From Phymatolithon calcareum (taxonomy: Eukaryota > Rhodophyta > Florideophyceae > Hapalidiales): a stretch of DNA of 64,000 nucleotides. This document shows positions 30,388 to 43,660 of the stretch, piece by piece. Within the stretch, counting starts at the first letter, position 1; every line of letters starts with the position of its first letter. Made by a program: the position numbers and the translations under genes. The stretch covers positions 1,674,001 to 1,738,000 of the forward strand of contig OZ345354.1 of assembly GCA_977006965.1 (NCBI GenBank), read 5' to 3'. The notes under the pieces were generated by a model. That model saw only the letters and a list, made by a program, of their open reading frames with translations, was not told where the DNA came from and searched no databases.

Positions 30388-33300
30388 CTACGACTTCCTC
30401 GCGCATATACCCATGTCATGTGCGAACTTGGCCGTCTTGACACGATCGAGTGGCTTGGTGAGTGCATCCGCAATCATCAACTCAGTACTACAATACTTGA
30501 TAGATATCTTGCCCGTGGCAACCACATCACGAACATAGTGATATTGGATGTCTATGTGCTTGTTCCTCTGAGTGATAGCCGCGTTTCGCCCGGTCGCGAT
30601 CGCACTTTGACTGTACGTGTACAGAGTCATGGCGGATGGCTTCTCGAGACCTTGAACATCGGCAATGAGTCTTGATAACCAGACAGATTCCTTGGCGGCG
30701 GCACACGAAGCGATGTATTCCGCTTCGCATGTTGAAGTGGCGACGATGGTTTGCTTCTTAGAGCGCCAGCTTATGGCTCCCCCTGCAAGAAGGAACACAT
30801 AGCCACTCGTGGACCGTCTTGTCTCAACACATCCCGCCCAATCCGCATCCGTGTAACCGATTGGAACCAAACTCCTACTTCCACCGAACAAAATTCCGTG
30901 ATCTCGAGTACCCGCAATGTATCGCAGGACACGCTTCACGCCCATCCAGTGACGTTTCAGAGGCTTTACGCAGAACGAACACAGCTTTCCGACCGAGTCC
31001 GAGATGTCTGGGCGTGTACCAACCATCAAGTACATGAGACTTCCGATGGCTGGACGGTATGGAACTTGTTCATCGACGAGCTGGGTGATGTCGACTTCTT
31101 CGGTTCCGGTGTTCTTGTTGCTTGACTCCATAGGGGTTGGTGCTGGTTTCGAGTTCTCCATGCCGAAACGTTCCAAGACTGACTGAGCGTACACCGACTG
31201 CGAGAGATGAAGAGTTCGAAGTGTGCGATCTCGTCGAATTTCAAGTCCAAGACAAACACTAGCTTCTCCAAGGTCCTTCATCTCGAATCGCTTGTTCAGC
31301 TCCCCCTTGATCCACGAAATAGCAGAAGTATCGTTTCCGGCAATCAGCAAGTCATCCACATATAGCGCGATGATCATGATGCTGCTTGACTTATGCCGGA
31401 CATAAAGACAAGGATCATTGGGACTACTTGAGAAGCCGAGCTCGTCGATGAGGAACTTGTCGATTTTGGCATGCCACTGTCGCGGTGCTTGCTTCAGGCC
31501 GTATAGTGCCTTCAAGAGCTTGCAAACAAGGTCAGGACGCTTGGGATCACGAAATCCAGACGGAACCTCCATGTAGATGTCTTCGTCAAGGTCACCATGC
31601 AAGAAAGCCGTAACAACATCCATTTGGTATAGTTCCAAATCATGGACAGCAACGGTTGCAAGTAGGATACGAATCGAGGTGAACTTTACGACTGGGGCAT
31701 ACGTTTCACCGTAGTCCACCCCATGCACCTGTCGGAACCCTTTCGCAACAATGCGGACTTTAGGGCCTGTATCCTTGACCTTGAAGACATACTTGCACGG
31801 TAGAACGTTCATGCCAGGCTTGCGAGTGACCAACTTCCAAGTGTTGTTGCGGGTTAGTGACGAGTGTTCATTCTCAATGCCCGGAGACCAGAAGTCGACA
31901 TTTTTAATTGAAGTCGCTTCCTTGAAGGTCTGAGGCACTTGATGAGAAGACAAACCGGTTTCAGATGCAAGGTTGACGGACTCGAAGGCCAGCATAGCAG
32001 TATGCGAGGGAGCGTTCCAGAAGTCAGTGGGTGGTTTTGAGACCCGAGCTGACCTACGCAGAATGGGTTTGGCGATCATCGGAGATGTTTCGTCAGAACC
32101 AGATGGAGATATAGGTTGTTCTCCACCATCTGCTTGCTCACCTTCGTCAATGTCCTTCTCGATGCTCTTATCATCTACATCCGAAATGACCTTACCTTCA
32201 ACCGTACCATCACTCAGTTTGATTTGAGGAGTTTCAAGTGGTACATTGGTTTCGGTCTCATCGAATCCGAATTCCGATTCATTGAACGTCACGTCCCTTG
32301 ACACAATCACTTTCCGCAAGTCCGCATCCCACAGATTATACCCTTTTGATGCCAACGAGTATCCCAGCATAACCGCCTCACGAGTACGACTGTCGAGTTT
32401 CTTCACTTTCTTCTTCGGAATCACGTACCAACACTTGGCGCCAAATACGCGCAAGTGTCCCAAATCTGGAGGGGCACCCATCCATATGTGATGGGGGGTC
32501 GTGTTCGAAGGAAGTCCTCGTGACGTTACTCGGTTGCGCACATACACAGCAGTTGCCAACGCTTCAGCCCAGAACTTCTTCTCGATGCCTCTGTGATGGA
32601 GCATCGAGCGCACTAAGTTGAGAAGTGTGCGGTTCATGCGTTCAGCCACCCCATTTTGCTGTGGGGTGTAAGCGACTGTGAGCTGTTGATGGATGCCGTG
32701 TTCCGCAAGATATGCCTTGAACTCGTTTGGAAGGTACTCGCCTCCATTGTCGGTCCTAATTGCTTTGAGCTTTGGTGCTTTCGAGAAGTCCTGTATGTTC
32801 AAGTGCTTAAGCTTTCTACCTGTATGGGTTTCAGCGTACTTGTGAAACTTCCGAAAACACTCAAAGCTCTCCGATTTCTTTCGCATGGTGAATACCGTGG
32901 TCCACTTGGAGTGATCATCGATGAATGTGATGAAGTACTGTGATCCTCCAAGGGACGGAATGTCGATAGGACCAAGAACGTCTGAATGTACGAGATCGAG
33001 AACAGCGGTGGAGCGAGAACTACTGGACTTTGGAATCGGAGCACGATGACCTTTGCCGGCAAGACAACCATTACATGGATGTGTGGACTGTGAGTTGGGA
33101 GCAATCTTTACACCTTTCACCACCCCATGGTTTACCATTCCGGTAATTCCAGTGTGGTCAACATCCCCAAGTCGTTCATGCCAGAGCTGTAGGCTCGCGA
33201 AACAGGAAACTTCGTTAAGTTTTTTTCCATCTGCAAGGTCTAGAAAGTAGAGACTTTTGCGTAGAGTACCTGTTGCGATAGTGTCATGATGAGCTTTAAC

Positions 33301-34445
33301 ATAGCAACGGCTGTTCTTGAACGTTATACCATATCCGTACTCATCCAATTTTGAGACAGACAATAGAGAGTATCCAAAGTCGGGTATGTGCATAACGTCC
33401 TTGTGCTTTCGTTTTAACGATTTGCCGTTCACGTTAAGCGTAATGATGACATCACCTTTTCCAGCGATTGTGGCCTGTGCTTTGGTTCCCATTTCGACGG
33501 TTGAAGACATTTTGGTGTATGAGCAGAAGGTTGAACGATCGAACGTCATATGCGATGTACTACCAGAGTCAATGATCCATGACTTTGACTTCTCGGAAAT
33601 ATCAGAATCGCGCACCTTGACCATCAGGCATACAAAGTCGGAATCGGACATAACTCGAACATGTTCCGATTCATCGGTCAGGAATGCAGCTGGTTTCGTT
33701 TGCTTTCCATTCCGATTTTTGTATCCTTCAGGAGCAAGGTGTGGAAACTTGGTCCAACATTTCACAATTCTATGTCCAGATCGATGACAATGTTCACAGT
33801 AGTCACGAATTCGTTCTCCATCGCGTCTGGCAGTGAAAAGTGCAGCAGTCTCAGCTTTGACGGTTGATGCTTCGACACGCATTGACATGGGTTGCTCTTC
33901 CTGGAGTAGTCGACTCTTCACGAATTCAAGTGAGAATGATTCGTCTTCATTGCTGAGAGCATCAAGTGCACTTATCAAGCTGTCGTAGCGTTCGGGAAGT
34001 CCGTTCAATACAGCCATGGCCATTTCTTTATCGTCAATATCGACACCCATTGACTTGAGGGTGGATGCGAGTTGGCGAATGCGGTTCGTATAGGGCAGTA
34101 TTTTCTCGTCCTCGAGCATAGTGGCAGTGGAGAACTTGCGTCTAGCGGCCAGTTTGTTCAAAAGAGTGTGTCATTCGAAGATATTGAGAATCGAGGTCCA
34201 CATTCCTTTGGCAATTTCGACATCCAGCACATGCTCGAGATGTTCGTCTGAAAGCGAGAGACCGATAATAGCCTTTGCTTTATTGTCATTACGACGCCAG
34301 AGCTTGAAATCGTCGGAATCTCGTGGTGGTGGATGAACTCGTCGAGTTCGCGGAATGATAGTACTAGCTGAATTTTCTGTTTCCAAGCATGGAAATTGGT
34401 CTCATTTAACTTTTCGACCTTCAGCGTTCCTTGGGAGGTGTCCAT
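30388..34445 (-). pseudogene. A3 gag-pol, broken only in gag
   Basis: Starts MDTSQGTLKVEK (ATG complement 34443-34445). The same ten-base deletion as in A2 follows LDEFI near 34335, and a TGA replaces the Arg codon at about 34167 (NIFE-stop-HTL). From there 1257 codons are open to GICARKS at 30388, covering zinc knuckle, protease, the full integrase D/D/E, RT YVDD and RNase H. So pol is intact while gag cannot be made, suggesting a non-autonomous copy that would need gag in trans. Confidence 0.9.
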
Positions 34446-35109
34446 TTTGCAGAGTGGGGGTCTTCTATTCTTGTCGAAAATCCGTTCGGGGAGTCCACTG
34501 CGAGTCAACCGAAGTTAATTATCGAGGCAATCTATCCCGTGTAAGAAATTCCTTCGAGTCAATGTGACCTGGACCTTGATCGGGGGATGGCTCAATGGCC
34601 GTATACCTCTTGTGGCGTTTTGGTACACCTGAACCTGCAGTCGGCAACACGCACTGCAAGACGCTTTGTGGTATCCTGAGGTGGGCCCGACTAGAAAACC
34701 GAGGGTAATCAAGCAAGGAGACACAACAGAAACCCTTGTGGTGTTTTGGTACACCTGAACCTGCAGCCGGCAACGCGCACTGCAAGACGCTTTAACACTT
34801 TCTGAACGGGCCTCACTCCCTTGTGGTGTTTTGGTACACCTGAACCTGCAGCCGGCAACGCGCACTGCAAGACGCTATAACACTTTCTGAAAGGGCCTCT
34901 CTCAAAGACCAGAGGTAATTGAGCAAGGAACCGAACCGGAAGCTCGTGAACAAAGACAGACAAGTCCCCTGGAGCGGGCCTGCGAGAAAACGAGAGGTAA
35001 TCAAGCAAGGATGCGCAACCAGGAGAAGATCGGGGGCGAAGGATGAGCCCCGGAGACGACGATGATGATGAAACGCGGTGGTGATCAAGCGCTGACTGGG
35101 CCCAGAACC
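34446..35109 (-). other. A3 leader with three copies of the shared block
   Basis: Complements of the GTCTTGCAGTGCG..CACAAG block lie at about 34610-34666, 34735-34793 and 34813-34873. The third copy is a local duplication that is not in A1 or A2. PBS complement at 35096-35109. Confidence 0.75.
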
Positions 35110-35549
35110 AGTTGTTGGAGGTTATGGAATGGATGAGGAGAGTGGAAAAGTTTTGTTGGTGAAGATTGGTTGACGAGAAGTGGAGTTAGGTGAGAATGAG
35201 TTCCTTGGTTTATTCACTTGGCGGACCTCAGGTCAAGACTATATAGACCTGAGAGCACAACCAGACTTGGTCAAAACACTAACTGACGACGGAGACACAC
35301 TAACCCTAAACAAATTTGTCATAATATCATATGACATGTGTAACATGAAAAAATCAAGAATCATCTACTGAGTGAGGGGAGTATGATTATCATACTCTTA
35401 TCATACTTTGACACGTGTCACTGCAAATCTTCTTGATTCAAAGTTCTGAGACACTTTGACTTTCGACTTGACACGTGTACACGTGTACCGAGATCATACC
35501 CTGATATTGAAGTGTGTTTGCGACTAGAGCTCCAAGCAATCACACTTCC
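35110..35549 (-). repeat. LTR-A, 5' LTR of A3
   Basis: About 440 bp. The outer terminus reads CACTTCCAA and lacks the last two bases (CA) found in all other A LTRs, then continues directly with B3 RNase H codons. Confidence 0.88.
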
Positions 35550-38500
35550 AAGAGTTTCTTGACAGCCTGCCCAATCGGAGTCGCTAAACCCCACTGGCGT
35601 CGAACTCCTGTCTTTGCCAAACAGAATCCCATGATCACGAGTTCCGGCGATGTAACGTAAAACACGCTTAACAGCCGTCCAATGGATTTGCAGTGGATTC
35701 TCACAGAAGGAAGAGAGTTTTCCGACAGCATCCGAGATATCCGGCCGACTTCCAACCATCAGATACATAACGCTTCCAATTGCAGGGCGATACGGTACCT
35801 CAGATGAAACAGAATCCGTGATGTCGAGTTCATGTACGGTGTTGGTTTTCTTGTAAGGCTCCATCGGCGTTGGTACCGGTTTACAATTTTCCATGTTAAA
35901 CCGTTTCAAATCTGTTTCCGCGTATGCCTTTTGAGATAGGCGTAATGTTCGGAGATCACGATCTCGACGGATCTCTAATCCGAGGAATACGCTTGCGTTT
36001 CCCAGATACTTCATCTCGAATCGCCGGTTAAGCTCCCCCTTCATCCAACCAATGGCAACAGTGTCGTTGCCGGCAATGAGCAAGTCATCGACGTACAGTG
36101 CAATGATCATAATGCTCTTAGAAGTGTGCCGAACATACAGGCACGGATCATTCGGTCTGCTTGTAAATCCGAGTTCATTGATTAAGAAATCATCAATTTT
36201 CGCATGCCATTGCCGGGGAGCTTGTTTTATCCCGTACAGTGCCTTCAACAGCTTACACACGAGGTCAGGACGCTTGGGATCACGAAATCCAGCGGGAACC
36301 TCCATGTAAATATCTTCATCAAAGTCTCCGTGCAAGAATACAGTGACAAGATCCATTTGGACAAGTTCGAGATCATGAACTGCCACCGTGGCGAGAAGAA
36401 TCCGAATTGACGTGAACTTCACGACTGGGGCATATGTTTCGCCGTAATCCACACCGTGCACCTGTCGGAACCCTTTCGCGACAATGCGAGCTTTTCGGCC
36501 AGTGTCCTTGACTTTAAACACGTATTTGCAAGGGAGAACGTTCATTCCGGATGCGCGTGGTACTAATGTCCAAGTCTTGTTGCGCATGAGAGATGAGTGT
36601 TCTTTCTCAATCGCAGGGGACCAATAGTCATCGTTGTCTTTAGACGTGGCGCTTCTGAAAGTCTGCGGAACTTCTTGAGAAGACAAAGCAGTTTCAGTTG
36701 CAAAGTTGGCGGACTCGAGAGCCAACATGGCTGTATGCGGACCAGCATTCCAGAAATCACTTGGTGGCTTTGAGACACGGGTGGATCGACGAAGTATGGG
36801 TTTCGCGATTAACTCAGGAGTTGCGTCAGCATTAGAAGTTGAAATAGATTCTTCTTTAGAGACACTGTGCTGACCATCACCGTTGTCCTTTCGTTCGTCC
36901 ACGGTACCCTCCACTGCAACGTCCTCGGCTTTCAGGGCAACCTCACGGATGTCGGCATAGTTGGGTTTCTGCTCGACCTTGATGATCGCTGGAGGAATTT
37001 CGGTACCTTCCTTGGTTTCAAATGCGTCGTGAAAGCTTTGGCCAAACCCTGCATTTGGAAAACTGATTGGTATATCCGTTTTAGGATTCTCAGTTTCGCA
37101 TACCGATTCATCAAATATAACATCCCCAGATACGATCACCTTGCATGCATTCGGATCCCATAACTTGTATCCCTTAGATGCAAACGAGTATCCCATCATG
37201 ATCGCTTCACGAGTACGAGAGTCGAGTTTCTTGACCTTCTTTTTCGGAATCACGTACCAACACTTAGCGCCAAATACGCGTAAGTGTTCCAAGTTTGGTG
37301 CGGCTCCAATCCATATGTGATGGGGGGTCGTGTTCGAAGGAAGTCCTCGCGACGTAACTCGATTTCGGACATACACAGCAGTTGACAGTGCTTCAGCCCA
37401 GAACTTCTTCTCGATGCCTTTGTGATGAAGCATCGAGCGCCCTAAATTGAGTAAAGTGCGGTTCATGCGCTCAGCAACCCCATTCTGTTGAGGAGTGTAT
37501 GCAACGGTGAGTTGATGGTGAATACCGTGCTCTGAAAGATATGACTTGAACTCATTTGACAAGTATTCTCCTCCGTTATCGGTACGAATTGCTTTGAGCT
37601 TAGGTGCAGGTGAGAACTGTTGTACGTTGAGGTGTTTCAGCTTTCTTCCGGTGTGTGTTTCAGCGTATTTGTGAAATTTCTGAAAGCACTCGAAGCTCTC
37701 GGACTTCTTTCGCATGGGGAAAACTGTGGTCCATTTGGAGTGATCATCGATAAACGTGATGAAATACCGAGAGCCACCTAGTGATGGGATGTCAATTGGA
37801 CCGAGAACGTCGGAATGCACGAGATCGAGAATTTCGTCAGAGCGAGAACCACTAGACTTCGGTATAGGAGCACGATGTGCTTTCCCAGCAATGCAACCTT
37901 TGCATACATTGTCCGATGAAGACCCAGGATCGATATGCAATCCTTTTACAACCCCATAGCGTGCCATGCCGGAGATTCCAGTAGGACTGACATGCGCGAG
38001 ACGCTCGTGCCATAGCTGTAGGCTGACGAGGGATGTTTCCTTGGACATGGGTTTCTTCTCCGGACGATCTAGAATGTATAGATCTTTACGGAGAGTACCT
38101 TGGGCGATAATCTCATCATGTGCTTTGATGTAGCACCGTTTGCTTTTGAATAAGATCCCATACCCATACACGTCCAGTTTAGAAACGGAAAGGAGCGAAT
38201 AACCAAAGTCCGGAATATGAAGAACGTTTTGGAGCATACACTGAGACTGTTTTCCGTTGATGCTGAGTGTAACGATGGCATCGCCCTTTCCTGCTATGGT
38301 TGCAGTTGCTCTAGTTCCCATTTCGACAGTGGACCTCATTTCCGTGTATGAGACAAAGATTGAACGATCGAATGTCATGTGGGATGTGCTTCCAGAGTCG
38401 ATAATCCATGACGTGGACTTTTCGGGAATGTTTGAGTTTCGAACCTTTGCCATTAAGCAAACGTAGTCAGAATCAGACATGACACGAATAGATTCTGTTT

Positions 38501-39290
38501 CACCAGCAACTAAGGCAGTCGGTTTGTCCTTCTTTCCTTTTCGAACCGGAGGTTTGTATCCCGGTGGTGCAAGGTGTGGAAACTTGACCCAACACCTGAG
38601 AGAAGGATGTCCAGCTCGATTGCAATTATCGCAATGGTCGTAGGCGTATGAACCATTTTGAGTTGCACTTACAAGGCCCGTGGACTCAGACTTCTCCGTC
38701 GAGGCTTCGAGGCGCATAGTCATTCGTTGCTCCTCTTGTAGAAGTCGACTCTTCACAAACTCGAGAGAGAATGTCTCGTCCTCGTTCCCAAGTGCGTCTA
38801 AGGCACTGATGAGACTGTCATAGCGATCCGGAAGACCATTCAGGACAGCCATTGCCATTTCCTTGTCGTCGATGTCAACACCCATTGATTTGAGTGTGGA
38901 TGCGAGCTGACGAATTCGGTTGGTGTATGGCAGTATCTTTTCGCCCTCGAGCATTGTGGCGGTATAGAACTTGCGACGAGCGGCGAGTTTGTTAAGAAGC
39001 GTATGGCGTTCGAATATGTTGAGAATCGCCTGCCACATTTCTTTCGCCGTTTCGACACCTCGGACATGTTCGAGATGTGCATCGGAAAGGGATAGACCAA
39101 TAATCGCTTTAGCCTTATTGTCATGTCGACGCCAGACTTTGAACTCGTCTGTGTCCCTTGCCGGAGGGCTTACCTCGATGTACTCATCGAGCTCGCGGAA
39201 TGACAGTACTAACTGAATTTTCTGTTTCCAAGCGTGGAAATTGGTCTCGGTGAGTTTTTCGACCTTCAGCGTTCCTTGCGATTTGTCCAT
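35550..39290 (-). pseudogene. B3 gag-pol, 3'-truncated but otherwise open
   Basis: Starts MDKSQGTLKVEK (complement 39288-39290) and is open through zinc knuckle CDNCNRAGH, protease DSGSTSHM, integrase HSDVLGP, RTDNGGE and NGVAERMN, RT (QMDLVTVFLHGDF, YVDDLLIAG) and part of RNase H (SDSDWAGCQET). Translation runs on into the A3 LTR for about 44 codons and stops at 35418. RNase H is incomplete, so the copy is inactive. Confidence 0.9.
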
Positions 39291-40038
39291 ATTTTGGACT
39301 GGAGGTTCTTGAAATCTTGTCGAATATCCGTTCGGGGAGTCCACTGCGAGTTAACAGAAGTTAACTATCAAGGCAATCTATCCCTTATAGGAAATTCGCG
39401 TCGAGCCAGTGTGACCCGGAGCTTGATCTGGGGATGGCTCTAGGCCGTATACCTCTTGAAGATAGGGCTGGCTCTAGGCCGTTTACCTCTTGTGGCGTTT
39501 TAGTAGACCTGAACCTGCAGCCGACAACACGCACTGCAAGACGTATCCGTCAATTCCAATGTCCTAAATTCCAATGTTGATGTTGGCACACCCCACCGAC
39601 CAAGTACTTCGTGAGTCTATAATTGCGACCTTTTCCTTGAAGATGAGTATACGGGGCCTACTGACCACGCGCTGTGCGTGGCAGACTGTCTTTCAAATCG
39701 GTAAACCGTACTCCAACAAGTCTTTCAGATTTCCTTCCAATCACACAACAGAATTCTGCAGAGCCGAGATGCGTCCAGGTAGATACTCGGAAGACTACTT
39801 GATTTCTCAAGCGTATATCCCTCTCATCACGTAGCAGAGCACGGATGTTGTCAGACTGTTTCGTAGATTATACTCTGTGCAGAGTCGCTTTAGGGTGGCC
39901 GATTGATGGCGCAGATACCACAGGGTTTTAAACCTTTTGATGATGAAAATTGGTTGAGAATGAATTACCGAGAGGGAAGGAGGACCCCTCGGTAAGGTGA
40001 TAGCGCTGGTTGATTACGCGTTATCTGGGCCCATAACC

Positions 40039-40456
40039 TGTTGGATGGAGGTTTGGTTGTTGATGGTTGAGATGGTTGAGATGGTTGAGATGATTGAGAT
40101 GGTTGGGTTGGTTGTGAGATGTTCCTTGGTTTATTGAGTCGGGGCATCAGATCCGGGTCTTATATAGGCGTCAGATTGAGGTATGATAAGACTTCTGATG
40201 CTCATTGCACTACTAACTGTGATTGAATCAATCAACTAAAAGATTGAAATGTCGACTGTGATTGATTCAATCAACAAAATGATTGAATTACTGAAAATAA
40301 CAAAATCAATCAATAAATTGATTGAACTGCTACATTATAAGTAAAGATGAAAAAACATGGACTGATTCTATCATAACATATGAGAAATGGTTAGAGACTT
40401 ATGACATAGGATAATGTGTACTGCGACAAGAGATCCAAGCAGTCACATTTCCAACA
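40039..40456 (-). repeat. LTR-B, 5' LTR of B3
   Basis: 418 bp. It has an extra ATTGATTCAATCA-type segment relative to B1/B2 (around 40240-40330) and fewer CATCTCAAC units. Ends at 40456 in CCAACA complement form, followed by A4 leader. Confidence 0.88.
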
Positions 40457-41324
40457 ATCTGTCCCGTATAAGAAATTCCTTCGAGTCAATGTGACCCGGA
40501 CCTTGATCGGGGATGGCTCAATGGCCGTATACCTCTTGTGGCGTTTTGGTACACCTGAACCTGCAGTCGGCAACACGCACTGCAAGACGTTTTGTGGTAT
40601 CCTGAAACAGGCCTAGTAAGAATCAAAGATTTTTAACAAGGATACGCAAGAGGAAAACCCTTGTGGTGTTTTGGTACACCTGAACCTGCAGCCGGCAACG
40701 CGCACTGCAAGACGCTTAATGAACTCCTGAAGCGGGCCGACCAAGAATCACCGATTCTTGACAAGGATGCGCAAGCAAAAAGTTCAGACAGAGACAGATC
40801 GGGGGCGAAGGAGAACCCCGGAGATGATGACGATGATGATGAAACGCGGTGGTTGAGGTGCGTTGACTTGGCCCATAACCTGTTGGAGAAGGTTAGGCAA
40901 GTGATGAGGAGAAAGAAAAAGTTTGGTTGATGTGAAATGGTTGAGTAGAAGCTGAGATAGGTGAGAATGAGTTCCTTGGTTTATTGACTTGGCGGACCTC
41001 ACGTCAAGACTATATAGACCTGAGAACTCAATCAACTTGATCAGAAACCCTAATTGACGACGGAGACACTCTAACCCTAAACAAATTTGTCATAATATCA
41101 TATGACACGTGTAACATGAAAAAATGAAGAATCATCTACTGAGTGAGGGGGGTATGATTATCATTCTCTTATCAAACTTTGACACGTGTCACTGCCAATC
41201 TTCTTGATTCAAAGTTCTGAGACACTTTGACTTTCGACTTGACACGTGTACACGTGTACCGAGATCATACCTTGATATTGAAGTGTGTTTGCGACTAGAG
41301 CTCCAAGCAATCACACTTCCAACA
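40457..41324 (-). mobile_element. A4, 5' end of a family A element
   Basis: Only the leader (40457-40866, two shared blocks at about 40535-40592 and 40660-40718), a PBS with one mismatch (complement CTTGGCCCATAACC, 40867-40880) and the 5' LTR (40881-41324, 444 bp) remain. The body was lost where B3 and A3 now lie. It had inserted in the integrase region of A5, whose codons start at 41325. Confidence 0.85.
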
Positions 41325-43660
41325 ATGGGGAGTCGTGTTCAAAGGAAGTCTTCGTGACGTAACTCGATTGCGAATATGCACAGCAGTAGCAAGTGCTTCA
41401 GCCCAGAACTTCTTCTCAATGCCTTTGTGATGATTCATCGAACGCACCGAGTTGAGAAGAGTGCGGTTCATGCGCTCAGCCACCCCATTATGCTACTGTT
41501 AGTTGGTGATGTATACCGTGTTGTGCCAAATATGCCTTGAACTCGTTGGACAAGTACTCGCCTCCGTTATCGGTCCTAATAGCCTTGAGCTTTGGTGAAG
41601 TCGAGAAGTCATGTACGTTCAAATTCTTAAGCTTTCTACCTGTATGGTTTCAGCGTACATGTGGAACTTTTGAAAACACTCAAAGCTCACTGACTTCCTT
41701 CGCATGGTGAAGACTGTGGTCCACTTGGAGTGATCATCAATGAATGTGATGAAGTATTGGGAGCCTCCAAGTGACGGAATGTCGATAGGACCTAGAACGT
41801 CAGAATGTACTAATTCGAGGACAGCTTCAGAAAGAGTAATACTGGACTTCGGGATAGCAGCGCGATGACCTTTGCCGGCGAGACAGCCTTTGCATGGATG
41901 TTTTGAGATTGGATTGGGAGCTAATTTCACACCTTTGACCACCCCATGACGTACCATATCGGAGATACCAGAGGGATGGACATGAGCGAGACGTTCATGC
42001 CAAAGCTGGAGACTAGCAAGACAGGTAACTTCGATAAATTTATTCTCATCTGCAATATCCAGTGAGTAGAGACGCTTGCGAAGAGGACCTGTAGCGACCG
42101 TGTCATGATGAGCTTTATCATAGCAACGCCTGTTCTTGAACGTAATCCCATATCCATACTCATCCATTTTGGATACCGATAGAAGAGAGTATGCAAAGTC
42201 CGGTATGTGCATAGCATCCTTCAGTTTGCACTTCGACTGCTTCCCATTCACATTTAGCGTAATGATGGCATCACCTTTCCCCGCAATTGTGGTTTTAGCG
42301 TTTGTTCCCATGTCGACAGTTGACGTCATTTTTGTGTAGGAGCAGAAAATCGAACGATCGAACGTCATATGCGATGTACTGCCAGAGTCAATGATCCATG
42401 ACTTAGACTTTTCGGGAACGTCGGAGCTGCGCACATTGGCCATGAGGCATACAAAGTCGGAATCGGACATCACTCGAGTAGGTTCCGATTCATCGGTCAG
42501 AAACGCAGATGGTTTTGTTTGCTTTTCATTTCGACGTTTGTATACGTCTGGTGCAAAGTGAAGGAATTTAGTCCAACACTTAAGGCTCTTATGTCCGGAT
42601 CGATGACAATGGTCGCCGTGGTCACTATTGGAAAAGTGACTGCTTGGAGCTCTTGTCGCAGTACACATTATCTCAAGTCATCAGTCTCAAACTACTTGTC
42701 TTACGTTATGGTAGAATCAATCCATGCTTTTTTCATCTTTACTGACAATGTTGCAGTTCAATCATTTTATTGATTGTTCTTGTCATTGTCAGTAATTCAA
42801 TCATTTTGTTGATTGAATCAATCACAGTAGACAATTCAATCTTATAGATGATTGATTCAATCACAGTCAGTAGTGCAATCAGCATCAGAAGTCATATCAT
42901 ACCTCAATCCGAGGCCTATATAAGACCCGGATCTGAGGCCCCGACACTATAAACCATGGAACATCTCAGAACCAACCCAACCATCTCACCGATCAACCTC
43001 AAAACTTCTATCCAACGCTCACGAATGCGTTCTCCATCGCGTCTGGCAGTGAAAAGTGCAGCAGTCTCAGCTTTGACGGTTCATGCTTCGACTCTCATAG
43101 ACATTCTTTGCTCGTCTTGCAAAAGTCTGCTCTTCACAAATTCAAGCGAGAATGACTCATCCTCGTGACCAAGACCATCGAGTGCACTGATTAAGCTATA
43201 GTAGCGTTCCGGAAATCCGTTAAGCGCAGCCATTGGTCGTCGATATCGAAACCAATTGACTTCAGGGTAGATGCGAGCTGTCGAATGCGGTTTGTATAGG
43301 GCAGTATTTTCTCGTCCTCGAGCATAGTGGCAGTATAGAACTTGCGACGAGCGGCCAATTTGTTGAGTAGGGTATTCGTTCGAAGATATTGAGAATCGAC
43401 TGCCACATTTCCTTTGCCGTTTCCACATCTTGAGCATTCTCGAGATGTTCGTCCGCGAGAAAAAGTCGGATAATAGCCTTTGCCTTGTTGTCACTTCGAC
43501 GCCAGAGATTGAAATCGTCCGAGTCCCGTGCTGGTGGATCATCCTCAATGTATTCATCAAGTTCGCGGAATGATAGTACTAGCTGAATTTTCTGTTTCCA
43601 AGCATGGAAAATTTTCTCGTTGAGCTTTTCGACCATCAGTGTTCCTTGCGAGTTGTCCAT
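41325..43660 (-). pseudogene. A5 gag, protease and integrase remnant
   Basis: gag starts MDNSQGTLMVEKLNEK (complement 43658-43660) and breaks near 43375 and 43245. After the solo LTR the frame from DHCHRSGHKSLKC runs through DSGSTSHM, LQLWHERLAH, CKGCLAGK, HSDVLGP and DDHSKWTT. It shifts near 41650 and breaks again before RMNRTLLN. Clearly inactive. Confidence 0.85.
42626..43017 (+). repeat. Solo LTR of a B-related family
   Basis: 392 bp from TATTGGAAAAGTGACTGC to CTATCCAACG, with changed terminal bases (TG to TA, CA to CG). It contains ATTGATT palindromes, CCTATATAAG, and TATAAACC in place of AATAAACC. Flanked by GTCAC (42621-42625) and CTCAC (43018-43022). It interrupts the zinc-knuckle codons of A5. 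A lone LTR with a target duplication indicates loss of the body by LTR-LTR recombination. Confidence 0.88.

Larger units (their letters stand above)
30009..35549 (-). mobile_element. A3, family A element in inverted orientation to A2
   Basis: Minus-strand element with 5' LTR 35110-35549, a PBS with one change (complement CTGGGCCCAGAACC, 35096-35109), a leader carrying three shared blocks, gag-pol, a purine tract (complement of 30367-30377) and a 3' LTR cut to about 358 bp (30009-30366). The 5' LTR lacks its terminal TG and abuts B3 coding sequence at 35550. No target duplication is found, so both ends look like rearrangement joints rather than clean insertion sites. Confidence 0.88.
35550..40456 (-). 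mobile_element. B3, 3'-truncated family B element
   Basis: 5' LTR 40039-40456 (418 bp), PBS complement 40025-40038, leader and gag-pol to RNase H GCQET, where A3 begins. The 3' LTR and the last ~160 codons are lost. It had inserted in the leader of A4: A4 leader sequence starts at 40457. It differs from B1/B2 at many positions, so it is an older copy. Confidence 0.88.

Noticed and set aside
35418-35549. C-terminal extension of B3 gag-pol
   Set aside because: These codons are the A3 LTR read out of context after the joint at 35550, not RNase H.
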